From NCBI RefSeq assembly GCF_963515715.1, contig NZ_CAUPZS010000002.1, forward strand, positions 62,001 through 126,000: DNA of 64,000 nt, in the 5' to 3' direction. Every line of letters starts with the position of its first letter. Positions within the stretch are counted from its first letter, which is position 1. The DNA comes from Clostridium_AW sp963515715 (GTDB taxonomy: Bacteria > Bacillota > Clostridia > Clostridiales > Clostridiaceae). The position numbers were made by a program, and so were the translations under genes. Below are positions 43,381-52,037 of the stretch, in pieces. A model generated the notes under the pieces. It saw nothing but the letters and a program-made list of their open reading frames with translations. It did no database searches and had not been told where the DNA came from.

Positions 43381-44445
43381 ATGCCAAAAAGAATTAAAAG
43401 TCGAAAAAGTAAAATTGGTACTGCTCCTGGTACACTTGTACATGTAGGTGAACATGTAGGTGAGGATGTGAAGATTACTCGTATAAGTTATAATGAAGAG
43501 GATTTTAATAAAGCTGTGTATGAAGATATAGAAAAATGCTTGTCTTCATGTAGAGATGATAGCATAAATTGGATAAATATTGATGGTTTAGAGTCTACTG
43601 AAATAATTAGTGATATAGGGAAAAGATTCAACGTTCACCCTCTTATATTAGAAGACATTTTAAATACAACACAGCGACCTAAAATAGATATAGATAACAA
43701 CTATATATACATCGTTATTAAAATGCTCTATTACGATAAATCTATAAAAGAGATTAAATCTGAACAAGTTAGCTTTATAATCCTTGAAAACTATATTTTA
43801 TCTTTCCAAGAATTTAGGGGAGATGTTTTTGATGACCTTAGAAGAAGACTTGAGCGGGATAAATCTAATATAAGAGCTAAAGGAACGGATTATCTGGCTT
43901 ATTCTTTGATAGATTCTATAGTTGACAGTTATTTTGATATTATAGAAAGCATTGGGAATTCAATAGATACAATTGAAGATACTCTTATGAGTAATCCTAG
44001 CCAAAAAACACTTAATGATATTTACAAATTAAAGAGGGAATTGATTTTTTTAAGAAATTCTATTTGGCCTCTTAGAGAAGTTCTTGGAAAACTCGTGAAA
44101 TCTGAATACGAGTTGATAGAAGATAAAACTGTAATGTTCTTAAGGGATGTATATGATCACACTATTGAGATTGTAGATATAATAGAAACTTATAGAGATA
44201 TTTTATCTGGCATGCTGGATACATATCTATCTAGTGTAAGTAATAAAACAAATGAAATAATGAAGGTACTTACTATATTTTCAACCATATTTATTCCCCT
44301 TTCATTCTTAACAGGTATATATGGAATGAACTTTGAATACATGCCTGAACTCAAATTTAAACATGGGTATTTGATTTTCTGGGTAATAACTATTGCTTGC
44401 ATATTATCTATGATCCATTATTTTAGAAAGAAAAGATGGTTTTAA
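43381..44445 (+). CDS. corA: CorA-family magnesium/cobalt transporter
   Basis: 354 residues. Long cytoplasmic N-terminal domain, then two C-terminal transmembrane helices (FSTIFIPLSFLTGIYGMNFE, YLIFWVITIACILSMIHYF) with the ion-selectivity motif YGMNF and the end KKRWF typical of CorA. The loop after GMN is FEYMPELKFKHG. Mediates Mg2+ (also Co2+/Ni2+) influx as a pentamer. AAAGGAAGAATT precedes the ATG. Confidence 0.95.
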   Translation: MPKRIKSRKSKIGTAPGTLVHVGEHVGEDVKITRISYNEEDFNKAVYEDIEKCLSSCRDDSINWINIDGLESTEIISDIGKRFNVHPLILEDILNTTQRPKIDIDNNYIYIVIKMLYYDKSIKEIKSEQVSFIILENYILSFQEFRGDVFDDLRRRLERDKSNIRAKGTDYLAYSLIDSIVDSYFDIIESIGNSIDTIEDTLMSNPSQKTLNDIYKLKRELIFLRNSIWPLREVLGKLVKSEYELIEDKTVMFLRDVYDHTIEIVDIIETYRDILSGMLDTYLSSVSNKTNEIMKVLTIFSTIFIPLSFLTGIYGMNFEYMPELKFKHGYLIFWVITIACILSMIHYFRKKRWF

Positions 44446-44530
44446 GTTATTGACTATTATACTCATAGGAGAAAACTATGCTAAAATGTTTTATGGTAGA
44501 AAATATGATAGAAAATATGATAGAAAATTA

Positions 44531-44573
44531 AAACCTCTGAATAATATCACATATTAACTCAGAGGTTTTTTCA
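44531..44573. terminator. Terminator of corA
   Basis: AAAACCTCTGA pairs with TCAGAGGTTTT around an 18-base loop, with T run. Confidence 0.9.
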
Positions 44574-44626
44574 CAAAATAATATATAGACTATTTAATTA
44601 GATAATATAGAATTTAATAAAACTTT

Positions 44627-45979
44627 TTACCAACCATTTCCCCAAAATAAATAGTCAGGAGCTTTAGAACCTTGCCCATATGGTTCGCTTTGTATCATTA
44701 CAAGGATGGCATCCTTTGCCCCGTCTACCATTTTACTCTGCTGTGGTGGAGCAATTCCTACCATTTGTGCTCTTGAGGTTTTTCTAAACCATACATCCTT
44801 AACTCCATTCCAATCACCTTTATATATCCATTCATCTTCTGGTAATTCATTTCCCCATGCGCACTGATCTTCAATTGGACCATTTGGATTGGCTTTTCCG
44901 CCTCTATAAACTTCAATAGTGTATGAATGTATACCAAGTCTGCCATATGTCCAATCTATCATTTCAGCAGAAGTGGGATAATCATCATAGGATTGCTTTG
45001 TGTAAAAATTTCTACCAGTAGTATTTTTAAGTGCATTTGTCATATCAAGTGCTACTTTTTCCATGAATTTAGCATCCACTGGCTTTTCAGGAGTATTACA
45101 CCATGGGGTTAATACACATTGTATACCTGTGTGAAGAGATGCTAAGGCATGAATTTTCTTTGTTAATAAGAAATTTTCAACAGCTTTTACTTCAGGTTCT
45201 ATAGCAGGGTTGGAGCCTGCTCTTGCGTATGCATTTCCGCCTAATGCTGGTTTTGTATCTACATCTAAGTAATTCCACAAATAATCAAAGGTTCTATTTA
45301 AATCAATATTACTTTGTTTTGGGTCATCTCCAAATACTCCATTCTTATCCCAGTCAAGACTTTCCATACCAATTTTCTTTCTATCTTTTATAGCTGAATC
45401 TTTGGCGCCTACATATATATCAGATATTACTCCATCCCCGTCTGTATCTGTATATGGGTCGCTAAATACTATATTGTTGCCATTGCGGTCTGTAGGTCTT
45501 AAATTTTCTCTGATAGGATATATAAAGGATTGAGCATATCCATCAGGATTCATAACAGGTACGATATATACTATATAATTATCTAAAATATTCTTTGCTT
45601 TTTTATCAACATCATAATTTTTGGCTAGCCACCAAGCTGTGTAAGATGCACTTTCAGCGGATTCTTGTTCATTTCCATGAATATTCCCAATTACAGCAAT
45701 GCCAGTTTTATTTTTTTCGTTCTTTACATTGCTAGTTAGCTCTATGGCATTTATTTTTCTTTCCCTCCAGGTGTGGCCGATTGGATAAGTTTTTGCTATT
45801 TTAGGATACTCTTTAGCTAAATTATTTAATAAATTATCATGGAATTCTAAAGTATGCCTTTCATCCCAATTAATATTTTTTAATTGATTATTTGTGCCTT
45901 TATCATTTTGAGCAAATGCATAGCCAGAAGATGTGATCAATAACACAAGAGTTAAAAATAATGAAGTAAGCTTTTTCAT
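44627..45979 (-). CDS. Secreted M14-family zinc carboxypeptidase
   Basis: 450 residues. Signal peptide (KKLTSLFLTLVLLITSSGYA, cleavage after FAQ). Zinc ligands in GNIHGNEQES (H-x-x-E) near residue 100 and in SLHTGIQ near 285; substrate-binding PVMNPDGYAQSF, IDLNRTFDY and the catalytic Glu in SYTIEVYRG near 375. Calcium-like acidic segment TDTDGDGVISD and DWDKNGVFGDD. The enzyme trims C-terminal residues from peptides outside the cell. AGGGGGATAA precedes the ATG. Confidence 0.93.
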   Translation of the reverse strand: MKKLTSLFLTLVLLITSSGYAFAQNDKGTNNQLKNINWDERHTLEFHDNLLNNLAKEYPKIAKTYPIGHTWRERKINAIELTSNVKNEKNKTGIAVIGNIHGNEQESAESASYTAWWLAKNYDVDKKAKNILDNYIVYIVPVMNPDGYAQSFIYPIRENLRPTDRNGNNIVFSDPYTDTDGDGVISDIYVGAKDSAIKDRKKIGMESLDWDKNGVFGDDPKQSNIDLNRTFDYLWNYLDVDTKPALGGNAYARAGSNPAIEPEVKAVENFLLTKKIHALASLHTGIQCVLTPWCNTPEKPVDAKFMEKVALDMTNALKNTTGRNFYTKQSYDDYPTSAEMIDWTYGRLGIHSYTIEVYRGGKANPNGPIEDQCAWGNELPEDEWIYKGDWNGVKDVWFRKTSRAQMVGIAPPQQSKMVDGAKDAILVMIQSEPYGQGSKAPDYLFWGNGW

Positions 45980-46028
45980 GATTATCCCCCTTTAAAATAA
46001 TAAGTCATATATATTATTTTGTGATGCC

Positions 46029-46075
46029 ATCAAGTGATTCTTAGCTTCAGATGAAGTTTATTTAAAAGAAATTAT
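46029..46075 (+). repeat. Structured repeat family B, 5' fragment
   Basis: ATCAAGTGATTCTTAGCTTC, AGATGAAGTTTATTTAAAAG: the first ~47 bases of the element only. Confidence 0.75.
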
Positions 46076-46290
46076 TATTTAATTTACTATTTTATTTAAT
46101 TATATTCATCTTACTTGCAATATATTTCGGTTTAGTTGCAATATATTTCAGTAAACTACTAATTATCAAATGGTTAAGTTTTTCATTAATTGTCCCTTAA
46201 TTGGAATCAAATGTATTTTTAAACTGTACATTACTCATTGACAAGTGTACATGTGGCGTAGTACACTATAAATCTAGATTTTTATACAGG

Positions 46291-46401
46291 ATTTATATTT
46301 TATTTAGTTGTGACATTTATATTTTATTTAGTTGTGACATTTATATTTTATTTAATTGTGTATTTATATTTTACTTAATTGTGCATTTATATGTTATTTA
46401 G
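46291..46401 (+). repeat. Tandem array of ~23-24-bp AT-rich units
   Basis: Two identical 24-bp units (ATTTATATTTTATTTAGTTG + TGAC), two 23-bp variants and a 17-bp partial unit, directly before GAGGAGGG of sstT. Confidence 0.85.
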
Positions 46402-46415
46402 AGGAGGGAAAGCTC

Positions 46416-47648
46416 ATGAAAAATCTAATGAAAAAATGGAATGAATTAAGCTTGGTAAAACGAATAATCATAGGTTTAGCTATTGGTATTATACTGGCTA
46501 TAACAATTCCTGAAGTAGCAAAACCAATTGTTATTTTAGGTTCTTTATTTGTAGGTGCCTTAAAAGGGGTTGCACCTGTATTAGTATTCTTATTAGTAAT
46601 GTCAGCCATTGCTCAACATAAGAGTGGCCATCAAACTAACATGAAATCCATTATAGTTCTTTATCTATTAGGAACATTATTAGCTGGAGTTTCAGCGGTT
46701 ATTATAAGCTTTATATTCCCAGTAAGCTTAACACTTACAGCGGGTGCTGAGAACGTGACTGCTCCAGGAGGAATGTCAGAGGTTCTACAAGCATTACTTA
46801 TGAACATTGTTGATAATCCAGTAAAAGCGCTTTATAATGCTAACTATATCGGTATATTATCTTGGGCAGTACTTCTTGGACTTGCTTTAAGAAGCGCATC
46901 TGATTCTACAAAAACCATGATTTCTAATTTTTCAGATGCAGCATCTCAAATAGTTAGATGGATCATAAATTTTGCACCATTAGGAATTATGGGGCTTGTA
47001 TTTGATACTATTGCTACAAATGGAATTGAGTCCTTACTTAGCTATGGACAACTACTTGCAGTTTTGATTGGGTGTATGGCCTTTGTGGCTCTTGTTGTGA
47101 ATCCAATCATTGTGTTCTTATATATTCGTAAAAACCCGTTTCCACTTGTGTTTAAGTGCTTAAAGGAGAGCGGTATTACAGCATTCTTTACACGTAGCTC
47201 AGCGGCAAATATTCCTGTAAATATGAGCTTATGTGAAGAATTAGGTTTAGATAAGGATACTTATTCTGTATCTATTCCATTAGGAGCTACCATTAATATG
47301 GCTGGTGCAGCTGTTACCATTGCTGTTTTAACTCTTGCAGCTGTTAATACTCTTGGTATTAAAGTGGACATAGGTACGGCCATAATCCTTAGTGTACTGT
47401 CAGCTGTATCTGCTTGCGGTGCTTCAGGCGTTGCTGGTGGATCACTATTACTGATTCCTCTAGCATGCAGCTTATTTGGTATTCCAAATGATGTTGCTAT
47501 GAAGGTAGTGGGTGTAGGATTTATCGTAGGTGTACTGCAAGACTCTTGCGAAACAGCACTTAACTCATCTACAGACGTACTTTTTACAGCAATTGCTGAA
47601 TTTGCAAAGTGGCGTAAAGAAGGAAAAGAAATAGTTATTAACAAATAG
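46416..47648 (+). CDS. sstT: Serine/threonine:Na+ symporter
   Basis: 410 residues from the ATG at 46416 (GAGGAGGGAAAGC upstream; the frame upstream runs into the tandem array). DAACS-family glutamate-transporter fold, with eight or more helices and re-entrant loops: GITAFFTRSSAANIPVNMSL (the SSA substrate loop), SIPLGATINMAGAAVTIAVL (NMxGA cation site) and SACGASGVAGGSLLLIPLAC. FTRSSAANIP is the hallmark of SstT. It imports serine and threonine with sodium, in line with an amino-acid-fermenting clostridium. Confidence 0.95.
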   Translation: MKNLMKKWNELSLVKRIIIGLAIGIILAITIPEVAKPIVILGSLFVGALKGVAPVLVFLLVMSAIAQHKSGHQTNMKSIIVLYLLGTLLAGVSAVIISFIFPVSLTLTAGAENVTAPGGMSEVLQALLMNIVDNPVKALYNANYIGILSWAVLLGLALRSASDSTKTMISNFSDAASQIVRWIINFAPLGIMGLVFDTIATNGIESLLSYGQLLAVLIGCMAFVALVVNPIIVFLYIRKNPFPLVFKCLKESGITAFFTRSSAANIPVNMSLCEELGLDKDTYSVSIPLGATINMAGAAVTIAVLTLAAVNTLGIKVDIGTAIILSVLSAVSACGASGVAGGSLLLIPLACSLFGIPNDVAMKVVGVGFIVGVLQDSCETALNSSTDVLFTAIAEFAKWRKEGKEIVINK

Positions 47649-47680
47649 AAGAAAATATTCATATTGTTTACACATATTTA

Positions 47681-47722
47681 AGTCCCTAATGGCAGTTTAT
47701 CATTGCCATAGGGGCTTTTGTT
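47681..47722 (+). terminator. Terminator of sstT
   Basis: AAGTCCCTAATGGCA and TGCCATAGGGGCTT pair imperfectly, followed by TTGTTTT. Confidence 0.75.
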
Positions 47723-47782
47723 TTAGTAAAATTATAAAGAACATTTGTTTAATTAATTAAATTTAAAGGAGTTAAAAATATC

Positions 47783-48676
47783 ATGGAGAAAAACATAGAA
47801 AAGGATTCAAAGTTTAATAATATGGATTTTTTAGATATGGATTTTATAAATTACTTTAGAAACATGTTAGACAAAAATTTAAAGAAGTTATTAAAAGAAT
47901 TAGATCAGGAATATTCTTTAAAAGAATTAGATATTAAAGGGATACATTCCGCTTGGATAGAGACTTTAAATACTGATAAAAATAAAGGCGTTATAATATA
48001 CCTTCATGGTGGATGCTATGTTTATGGAAATGTGAAAAATTATTGTACCATCCCCATTCAGCTTGCAAATGCTACAGGAATAAAGGTATTATCAGTTAAT
48101 TATGGACTGGCTCCTGAAAATCCATTCCCTAAAGCATTAGAGGATGTGTTAAGCATATATGAATATTTGCTAGAAGAAGGATATAGCGGCAAGGATATTG
48201 CAATTGTAGGGGATTCAGCGGGAGCGGGCCTTGCCTTAGCAGTTGTTTCAAAGTTTAGAGATTTAAAAATAAACTTACCAGCTGCTTTAGGATTATTTTC
48301 ACCTTGGATTGATTTGACATTAAAAGGGGATACAATAGAAACTTTAAAGGAATATGATACTATATTAAGTAGAAAACAATTAGAAGGGGCAGCAAAAATT
48401 TATGCCGGAGAAGAAGAATTGAGCAATCCTTTAATTTCTCCTATTTTTGGTGATTATAAAAATTTTCCACCTATGATGATTTTAACAGGAGGTCGTGAGA
48501 TTTTGCTTAGCGATTCAATGAATTTAGCAAGAAAAGCATCAATTGGCAAGAGTGATGTAAAGCTTATTTTGTGGGATAACTTATATCATGTTTTTGCAGC
48601 AGATTCAAATTTGCCTGAAAGTAAAGAAGCAATAGAAGTACTAGGAAGATTTTTATTAGAAAAACTTATTCAGTGA
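47783..48676 (+). CDS. Alpha/beta hydrolase, HSL/GDXG-type esterase
   Basis: 297 residues. Oxyanion motif YLHGGCYVYG near residue 74, nucleophile elbow VGDSAGAGLA near 142 (Ser in GDSAG), then Asp and His in the expected order (GGREILLSD; LYHVFAADSN). Esterase on short acyl esters by family. AAAGGAG precedes the ATG. The last codons (KLIQ, stop) lie within a fragment of repeat family B, so the natural C-terminus may have been replaced. Confidence 0.9.
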   Translation: MEKNIEKDSKFNNMDFLDMDFINYFRNMLDKNLKKLLKELDQEYSLKELDIKGIHSAWIETLNTDKNKGVIIYLHGGCYVYGNVKNYCTIPIQLANATGIKVLSVNYGLAPENPFPKALEDVLSIYEYLLEEGYSGKDIAIVGDSAGAGLALAVVSKFRDLKINLPAALGLFSPWIDLTLKGDTIETLKEYDTILSRKQLEGAAKIYAGEEELSNPLISPIFGDYKNFPPMMILTGGREILLSDSMNLARKASIGKSDVKLILWDNLYHVFAADSNLPESKEAIEVLGRFLLEKLIQ

Positions 48677-48725
48677 CGTAGCATCCGTTATGGGGGTATT
48701 ACGGATGGTAGTCATCGGATAAAAA
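48661..48725 (+). repeat. Structured repeat family B, 3' fragment with deleted tip
   Basis: AACTTATTCAGTGACGTAGC aligns with AACTTATCCAGGGACGTAGC of the intact element, followed by ATCCGTTAT-GGGGG-TATTACGGAT and GGTAGTCATCGGATAAAA. The CTCTC tip hairpin is missing, but the long arm still pairs. Confidence 0.8.
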
Positions 48726-48778
48726 GGTTTAATTTTTTAGAGCTGAATATATTGTATTATCAATATAATATTGCTATA

Positions 48779-48818
48779 ATACAATCAGTAAAGTTTATTA
48801 TAAACTTTACTGATTGTT
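48779..48818 (+). terminator. Perfect 17-bp hairpin, terminator
   Basis: ACAATCAGTAAAGTTTA and TAAACTTTACTGATTGT pair perfectly around TTA, followed by TATAATTTG. Confidence 0.8.
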
Positions 48819-48902
48819 ATAATTTGGGTTAATTTTATTTTTAAATTAAAGAATACTAATTCATTCATATCTTGATATTTTTTGAAATAGGAGAAAATGT
48901 AT

Positions 48903-50045
48903 ATGAAAGAATTTAGTATTAGCACAAATGTATATTTTGGAGAAGGGTCTTTAGATAGACTAAATGAAATTAATAATAAAAGAGTACTTATAGTATGTGA
49001 TAAATTTATGGAAGTTTCAGGTATGGCTACAAAAGTGCAAGAAAAGCTTGTTGATTGTGAAGTAGCTATATATAGTGATATTGTGCCTGATCCATCTGTA
49101 GAAGTTATTGCTGCTGGTATTAAAAAGTTACAAAGTTGTAATGCACAGATTATCATAGCTCTTGGTGGAGGTTCATCAATTGATGGAGCTAAGGCAATTA
49201 GAGAATATGCAAAAAAAATTACTGGAGGGGTTTCTTCCATAGAAGAGTTTTACGCTATACCTACTACAAGTGGTACAGGCTCTGAAGTAACTGAATATGC
49301 AGTAATTACAAATAAACAAGAAGGATTAAAATATGCTCTTACAGATAAATCTCTTCTTCCAACAGTTGCTATTCTTGATCCTGAACTAGTTAAATCTGTA
49401 CCTAAAGCTATAACTGCTGATACAGGAATGGATGTAATCACACATGCTATGGAGGCCTATGTTTCAAAGAATGCTACTGATTTTTCAGATGCTCTTGCAG
49501 AAAAGGCTTTTACTTTAGCATTTAGATTTTTACCACAAGCTTATGCTGATGGAAATGATATAGTAGCAAGAGAAAAGCTTCACAATGCATCATGCCTTGC
49601 GGGTATGGCATTTAACGCAGCTGGACTTGGAATTACTCATAGTTTAGCTCATGCTGTAGGTGGAAAATTGCATATTTCTCATGGAAGAAGCAATGCAATT
49701 ATACTTCCTCATGTAATTGAATATAATGCTAATTTAAATAAAGATTCATTCCATGCTGAATATAGCATAGCAGCTAAGAAATACCAAAGACTTGCCAAAT
49801 TATTGAAGTTACATGCGCCAAATGTAAATATTGGTGTTAATAATTTAGTTAGAAGCGTTGTAGAACTTCAAAAGACATTGATGATTCCAACAACATTAAA
49901 AGAACAAGGTGCTGATATGGATTTGGCTCAAGCATCGAGAGAAGATATTATTAATGCAGCTCTTAAGGATGTATGTACAACAGTAAATCCTAGAGAAGCT
50001 TCAAGAGAAGATTTATCAAAAATTTTAGAAAAAATATTTGAATAA
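48903..50045 (+). CDS. Iron-containing alcohol dehydrogenase (EutG/PduQ-like)
   Basis: 380 residues from the ATG at 48903 (GGAG nine bases upstream; the ATG at 48897 is also possible). NAD motif ALGGGSSIDGAKAI near residue 85; iron ligands in TGMDVITHAMEAY (D-x3-H) and HSLAHAVGGKLHISHGRSNA (two His); IPTTSGTGSEVTEYAV. It reduces acetaldehyde to ethanol with NADH, or the reverse. Its place 1-3 kb before the choline locus and its EutG/PduQ-like form make it the likely CutO equivalent that recycles NADH. No obvious encapsulation peptide. It ends in a terminator and is a separate transcript from the cut operon. Confidence 0.88.
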   Translation: MKEFSISTNVYFGEGSLDRLNEINNKRVLIVCDKFMEVSGMATKVQEKLVDCEVAIYSDIVPDPSVEVIAAGIKKLQSCNAQIIIALGGGSSIDGAKAIREYAKKITGGVSSIEEFYAIPTTSGTGSEVTEYAVITNKQEGLKYALTDKSLLPTVAILDPELVKSVPKAITADTGMDVITHAMEAYVSKNATDFSDALAEKAFTLAFRFLPQAYADGNDIVAREKLHNASCLAGMAFNAAGLGITHSLAHAVGGKLHISHGRSNAIILPHVIEYNANLNKDSFHAEYSIAAKKYQRLAKLLKLHAPNVNIGVNNLVRSVVELQKTLMIPTTLKEQGADMDLAQASREDIINAALKDVCTTVNPREASREDLSKILEKIFE

Positions 50046-50055
50046 AATATTATAA

Positions 50056-50092
50056 AATAAATCACCCATTAATGGGTGATTTATTTTATGTT
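50056..50092 (+). terminator. Terminator, left member of a direct-repeat pair
   Basis: AAATCACCCATT-AATGGGTGATTT with T-rich flanks. An almost identical ~45-bp copy is at 50785-50825. Confidence 0.85.
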
Positions 50093-50097
50093 CATTA

Positions 50098-50658
50098 CTA
50101 GTCACCAAAATTGTTCAACTTTTTCCCTTCAGAGAAAGGTTGCCCAACGACGCTTTCTAAGTTGCAATAACTTAGTCCCATCATAATGATTGGGTCAATT
50201 TTGATCGGATCGGGCTTGCCCTGCGTCACACAATCTTCATTGACAAACGCAGCAACAATATCGCCAAAGAACATTGTAAAGCCTCGTATTTCCTTACTGT
50301 CGCAAACCTTGCAGAGAAAGTTCAGCGAACACTCTTCTATCATCGGCGCCTGACCTGCCATATCAAAAAAAGGCGTAAATAAACCCGATTTATCAACGTT
50401 CTTACCCGAAGCTATGCCACAGAAATCCAGTTCTTTTACCAATGCCGTTGAAGGAATATTGACGCTGAAATAGCCAGTCTCCACAATCCCTTCTGTAATA
50501 TAGTGGGTATTTTTCAATGATACGCATAGCACAGGTTCAAGACAAGCGCACCCTCCCGCGCCTACAGTAGTATATGTCGGCTTTTCATTCATCATTGCAC
50601 CAACAATCATAGCTGGAAATGGTCCAACCGGCTGGTTTTCAAGTTTAATTTTTTTCAA
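50098..50658 (-). CDS. Flavin reductase-like domain protein
   Basis: 186 residues. FMN-binding split-barrel of the flavin reductase-like family: PVGPFPAMIVGAMMNEKPTY, PVLCVSLKNTHYITEGIVET, YFSVNIPSTALVKELDFCGI and GKNVDKSGLF. GAGAAATTAAAATTG forms a weak ribosome site. Base composition and codon use (GACGCTTTC, CTGACCTGCC, CGCGCC) are clearly richer in G+C than the AT-rich neighbours, and the gene sits between two near-identical terminators. Probably a horizontally acquired cassette. The partner using its reduced flavin is unknown. Confidence 0.88.
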   Translation of the reverse strand: MKKIKLENQPVGPFPAMIVGAMMNEKPTYTTVGAGGCACLEPVLCVSLKNTHYITEGIVETGYFSVNIPSTALVKELDFCGIASGKNVDKSGLFTPFFDMAGQAPMIEECSLNFLCKVCDSKEIRGFTMFFGDIVAAFVNEDCVTQGKPDPIKIDPIIMMGLSYCNLESVVGQPFSEGKKLNNFGD

Positions 50659-50784
50659 TTTTAATTTCTCCTTTTTGCATAGCCCAAACCCACGACGCTA
50701 TGTTTTTATATACAACCATATGGATCAAAGGGTATGACTATTCATTATGTAAATTTTCTGTACCTACTATATCACAACAATTAA

Positions 50785-50825
50785 AAAAAATCACCCATTT
50801 ATGGGTGATTTTTTTTATGCTCATT
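50785..50825 (+). terminator. Terminator, right member of a direct-repeat pair
   Basis: AAATCACCCATT-TATGGGTGATTT followed by TTTTTATGCTCATTTTTTT. Similarity to the copy at 50056 continues beyond the stem (TTTTATG-TCATT). Confidence 0.85.
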
Positions 50826-50898
50826 TTTTTCAGAAAAGTTGAAAAAATATATATAATAAAATATAATTTAAATCATATTAAAAAAAGGAGGCTTTAAT

Positions 50899-51729
50899 AT
50901 GAAAGAAGAACTATATTCAATAGGGAAAGTTGGCGAAATATGTAGAATAACTCAAAAAGCACTTAGATTTTATGATAAAAAGAACATCTTATCTCCTGAT
51001 AAAGTGTGTGATGAAAATGGTTATAGATATTACAGCAAGAAGACTTTATTATCTGTGCCAGTGATAAAATATTATAAGCAAAGTGGATTTACCCTTGATG
51101 AAATGAGAAGTTTTTTAAAAGGAACTACCTATGATTCTATTCATCTAAGCTTTGAAAGAAAAATTCATGAATTAAAAGAACTTCAAAATGAAATAAATTT
51201 AAAAATAAGATCCGTTAAAGATTGGAATGATCTTATAGTTGAGGCACAGATGGTAATTGAAAATGATGCCTGCGATGTGGCTATAAAATATATAGATAAT
51301 CGCAGCTTAATCTACTTAAATCAAGATTTTGAATATGACTATATGGATTCTATAATTAATATAGAATTTACCAATTATATAGATAGTATAGATAATGCAA
51401 TAACAGGTCCTGTAATTATATGCTTTCCGTCCTTTGAGGATAAAATTAATGGAAAATGCAATAAGATGAGGATAATGCAAGAGACAATTTCAGAATGTAA
51501 AGAAGAAGCAAGTATTGAATTCGGTGGGTGGATGGCAGCGTCTTGTTATCATATAGGATCCCATGAAACAATTAATGAAACATATAAAAAAATAGAAGAG
51601 TGGACAAAAAAACGTGGTTATATATGTTCTGAAGAATGCTATGAAAGATATGTAACAGATTATTGGACTACTAAAAATACTGATAAATTTGTAACAGAAA
51701 TTTTGATCAAAGTCAGTAGGAAAAAATAA
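50899..51729 (+). CDS. MerR-family regulator with GyrI-like effector domain, putative choline-locus activator
   Basis: 276 residues. N-terminal MerR helix-turn-helix and wing (YSIGKVGEICRITQKALRFY, GYRYYSKKTLLSVPVIKYYK), a dimerisation coiled coil to about residue 115, then a GyrI-like ligand-binding domain (FEYDYMDSIINIEFTNYIDS ... EFGGWMAASCYHIGSHETIN) as in BmrR/TipA-type proteins, which bind cationic amphiphiles. A quaternary-amine ligand such as choline would suit that pocket (inference). AAAAGGAGG precedes the ATG. Two MerR-type operators with long promoter spacing lie between it and the cut operon. Confidence 0.88.
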   Translation: MKEELYSIGKVGEICRITQKALRFYDKKNILSPDKVCDENGYRYYSKKTLLSVPVIKYYKQSGFTLDEMRSFLKGTTYDSIHLSFERKIHELKELQNEINLKIRSVKDWNDLIVEAQMVIENDACDVAIKYIDNRSLIYLNQDFEYDYMDSIINIEFTNYIDSIDNAITGPVIICFPSFEDKINGKCNKMRIMQETISECKEEASIEFGGWMAASCYHIGSHETINETYKKIEEWTKKRGYICSEECYERYVTDYWTTKNTDKFVTEILIKVSRKK

Positions 51730-51748
51730 TTTTATAACAATAAAAACG

Positions 51749-51781
51749 TTGACCCTAGGGTAAGGTATAAAAGCCTAATAG
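51749..51781 (+). promoter_or_regulatory. Candidate MerR-type operator 1
   Basis: TTGACCCTAGGGTAAGGTAT: ACCCTAGGGT (51752-51761) is a perfect palindrome, and ACCCTA-GGG-TAAGGT a 15-bp dyad of MerR type, starting at a -35 like TTGACC. The -10 is unclear. Confidence 0.5.
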
Positions 51782-52005
51782 TACTCCGCTTATGAAGAAT
51801 TAATATTAATAAATAAGGTGTATCCATTGATTTATAAGGCTAAAGTTAAATTTATATTAGTTGTAATTTAGGTATGATTCTGTTTGTTACTTAACAAACG
51901 CGCACTTTAAAGCTGACAGACTATTTGTAATTATGCATTAATTTTGAGGCGTAATTATGATTATAATATTTTAAGTCTTGTTAAAATATTCTTATAAAAT
52001 ACTTG

Positions 52006-52037
52006 TTGACTCTACCCCAAAGGGAAAGGAATATAAT
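52006..52037 (+). promoter_or_regulatory. Candidate MerR-controlled promoter of the cut operon
   Basis: TTGACT (52006-52011), 20 bases, TATAAT (52032-52037). The overlong spacer holds CTACCCCAAAGGGAAAGG, an imperfect dyad. A 19-20-bp spacer is the hallmark of MerR-activated promoters (BmrR, CueR). Start would be near 52045, leaving a ~170-base leader. Confidence 0.7.

Larger units (their letters stand above)
45980..46415. other. Regulatory and repeat region before sstT
   Basis: Contains a 5' fragment of repeat family B (46029-46075) and a five-unit AT-rich tandem array (46291-46401) that ends at the sstT ribosome site. CTTACTTGCAATATATTTCG / AGTTGCAATATATTTCAGTA is a further short direct repeat (about 46111 and 46135). 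No gene. Confidence 0.6.

Noticed and set aside
46201..46401. 66-codon frame before sstT
   Set aside because: It is built from the AT-rich tandem units (repeated FYLVVTFI-like residues) and has no ribosome site.
50700..50897. 65-codon frame before the MerR gene
   Set aside because: It runs through a terminator and AT-rich spacer; no ribosome site.
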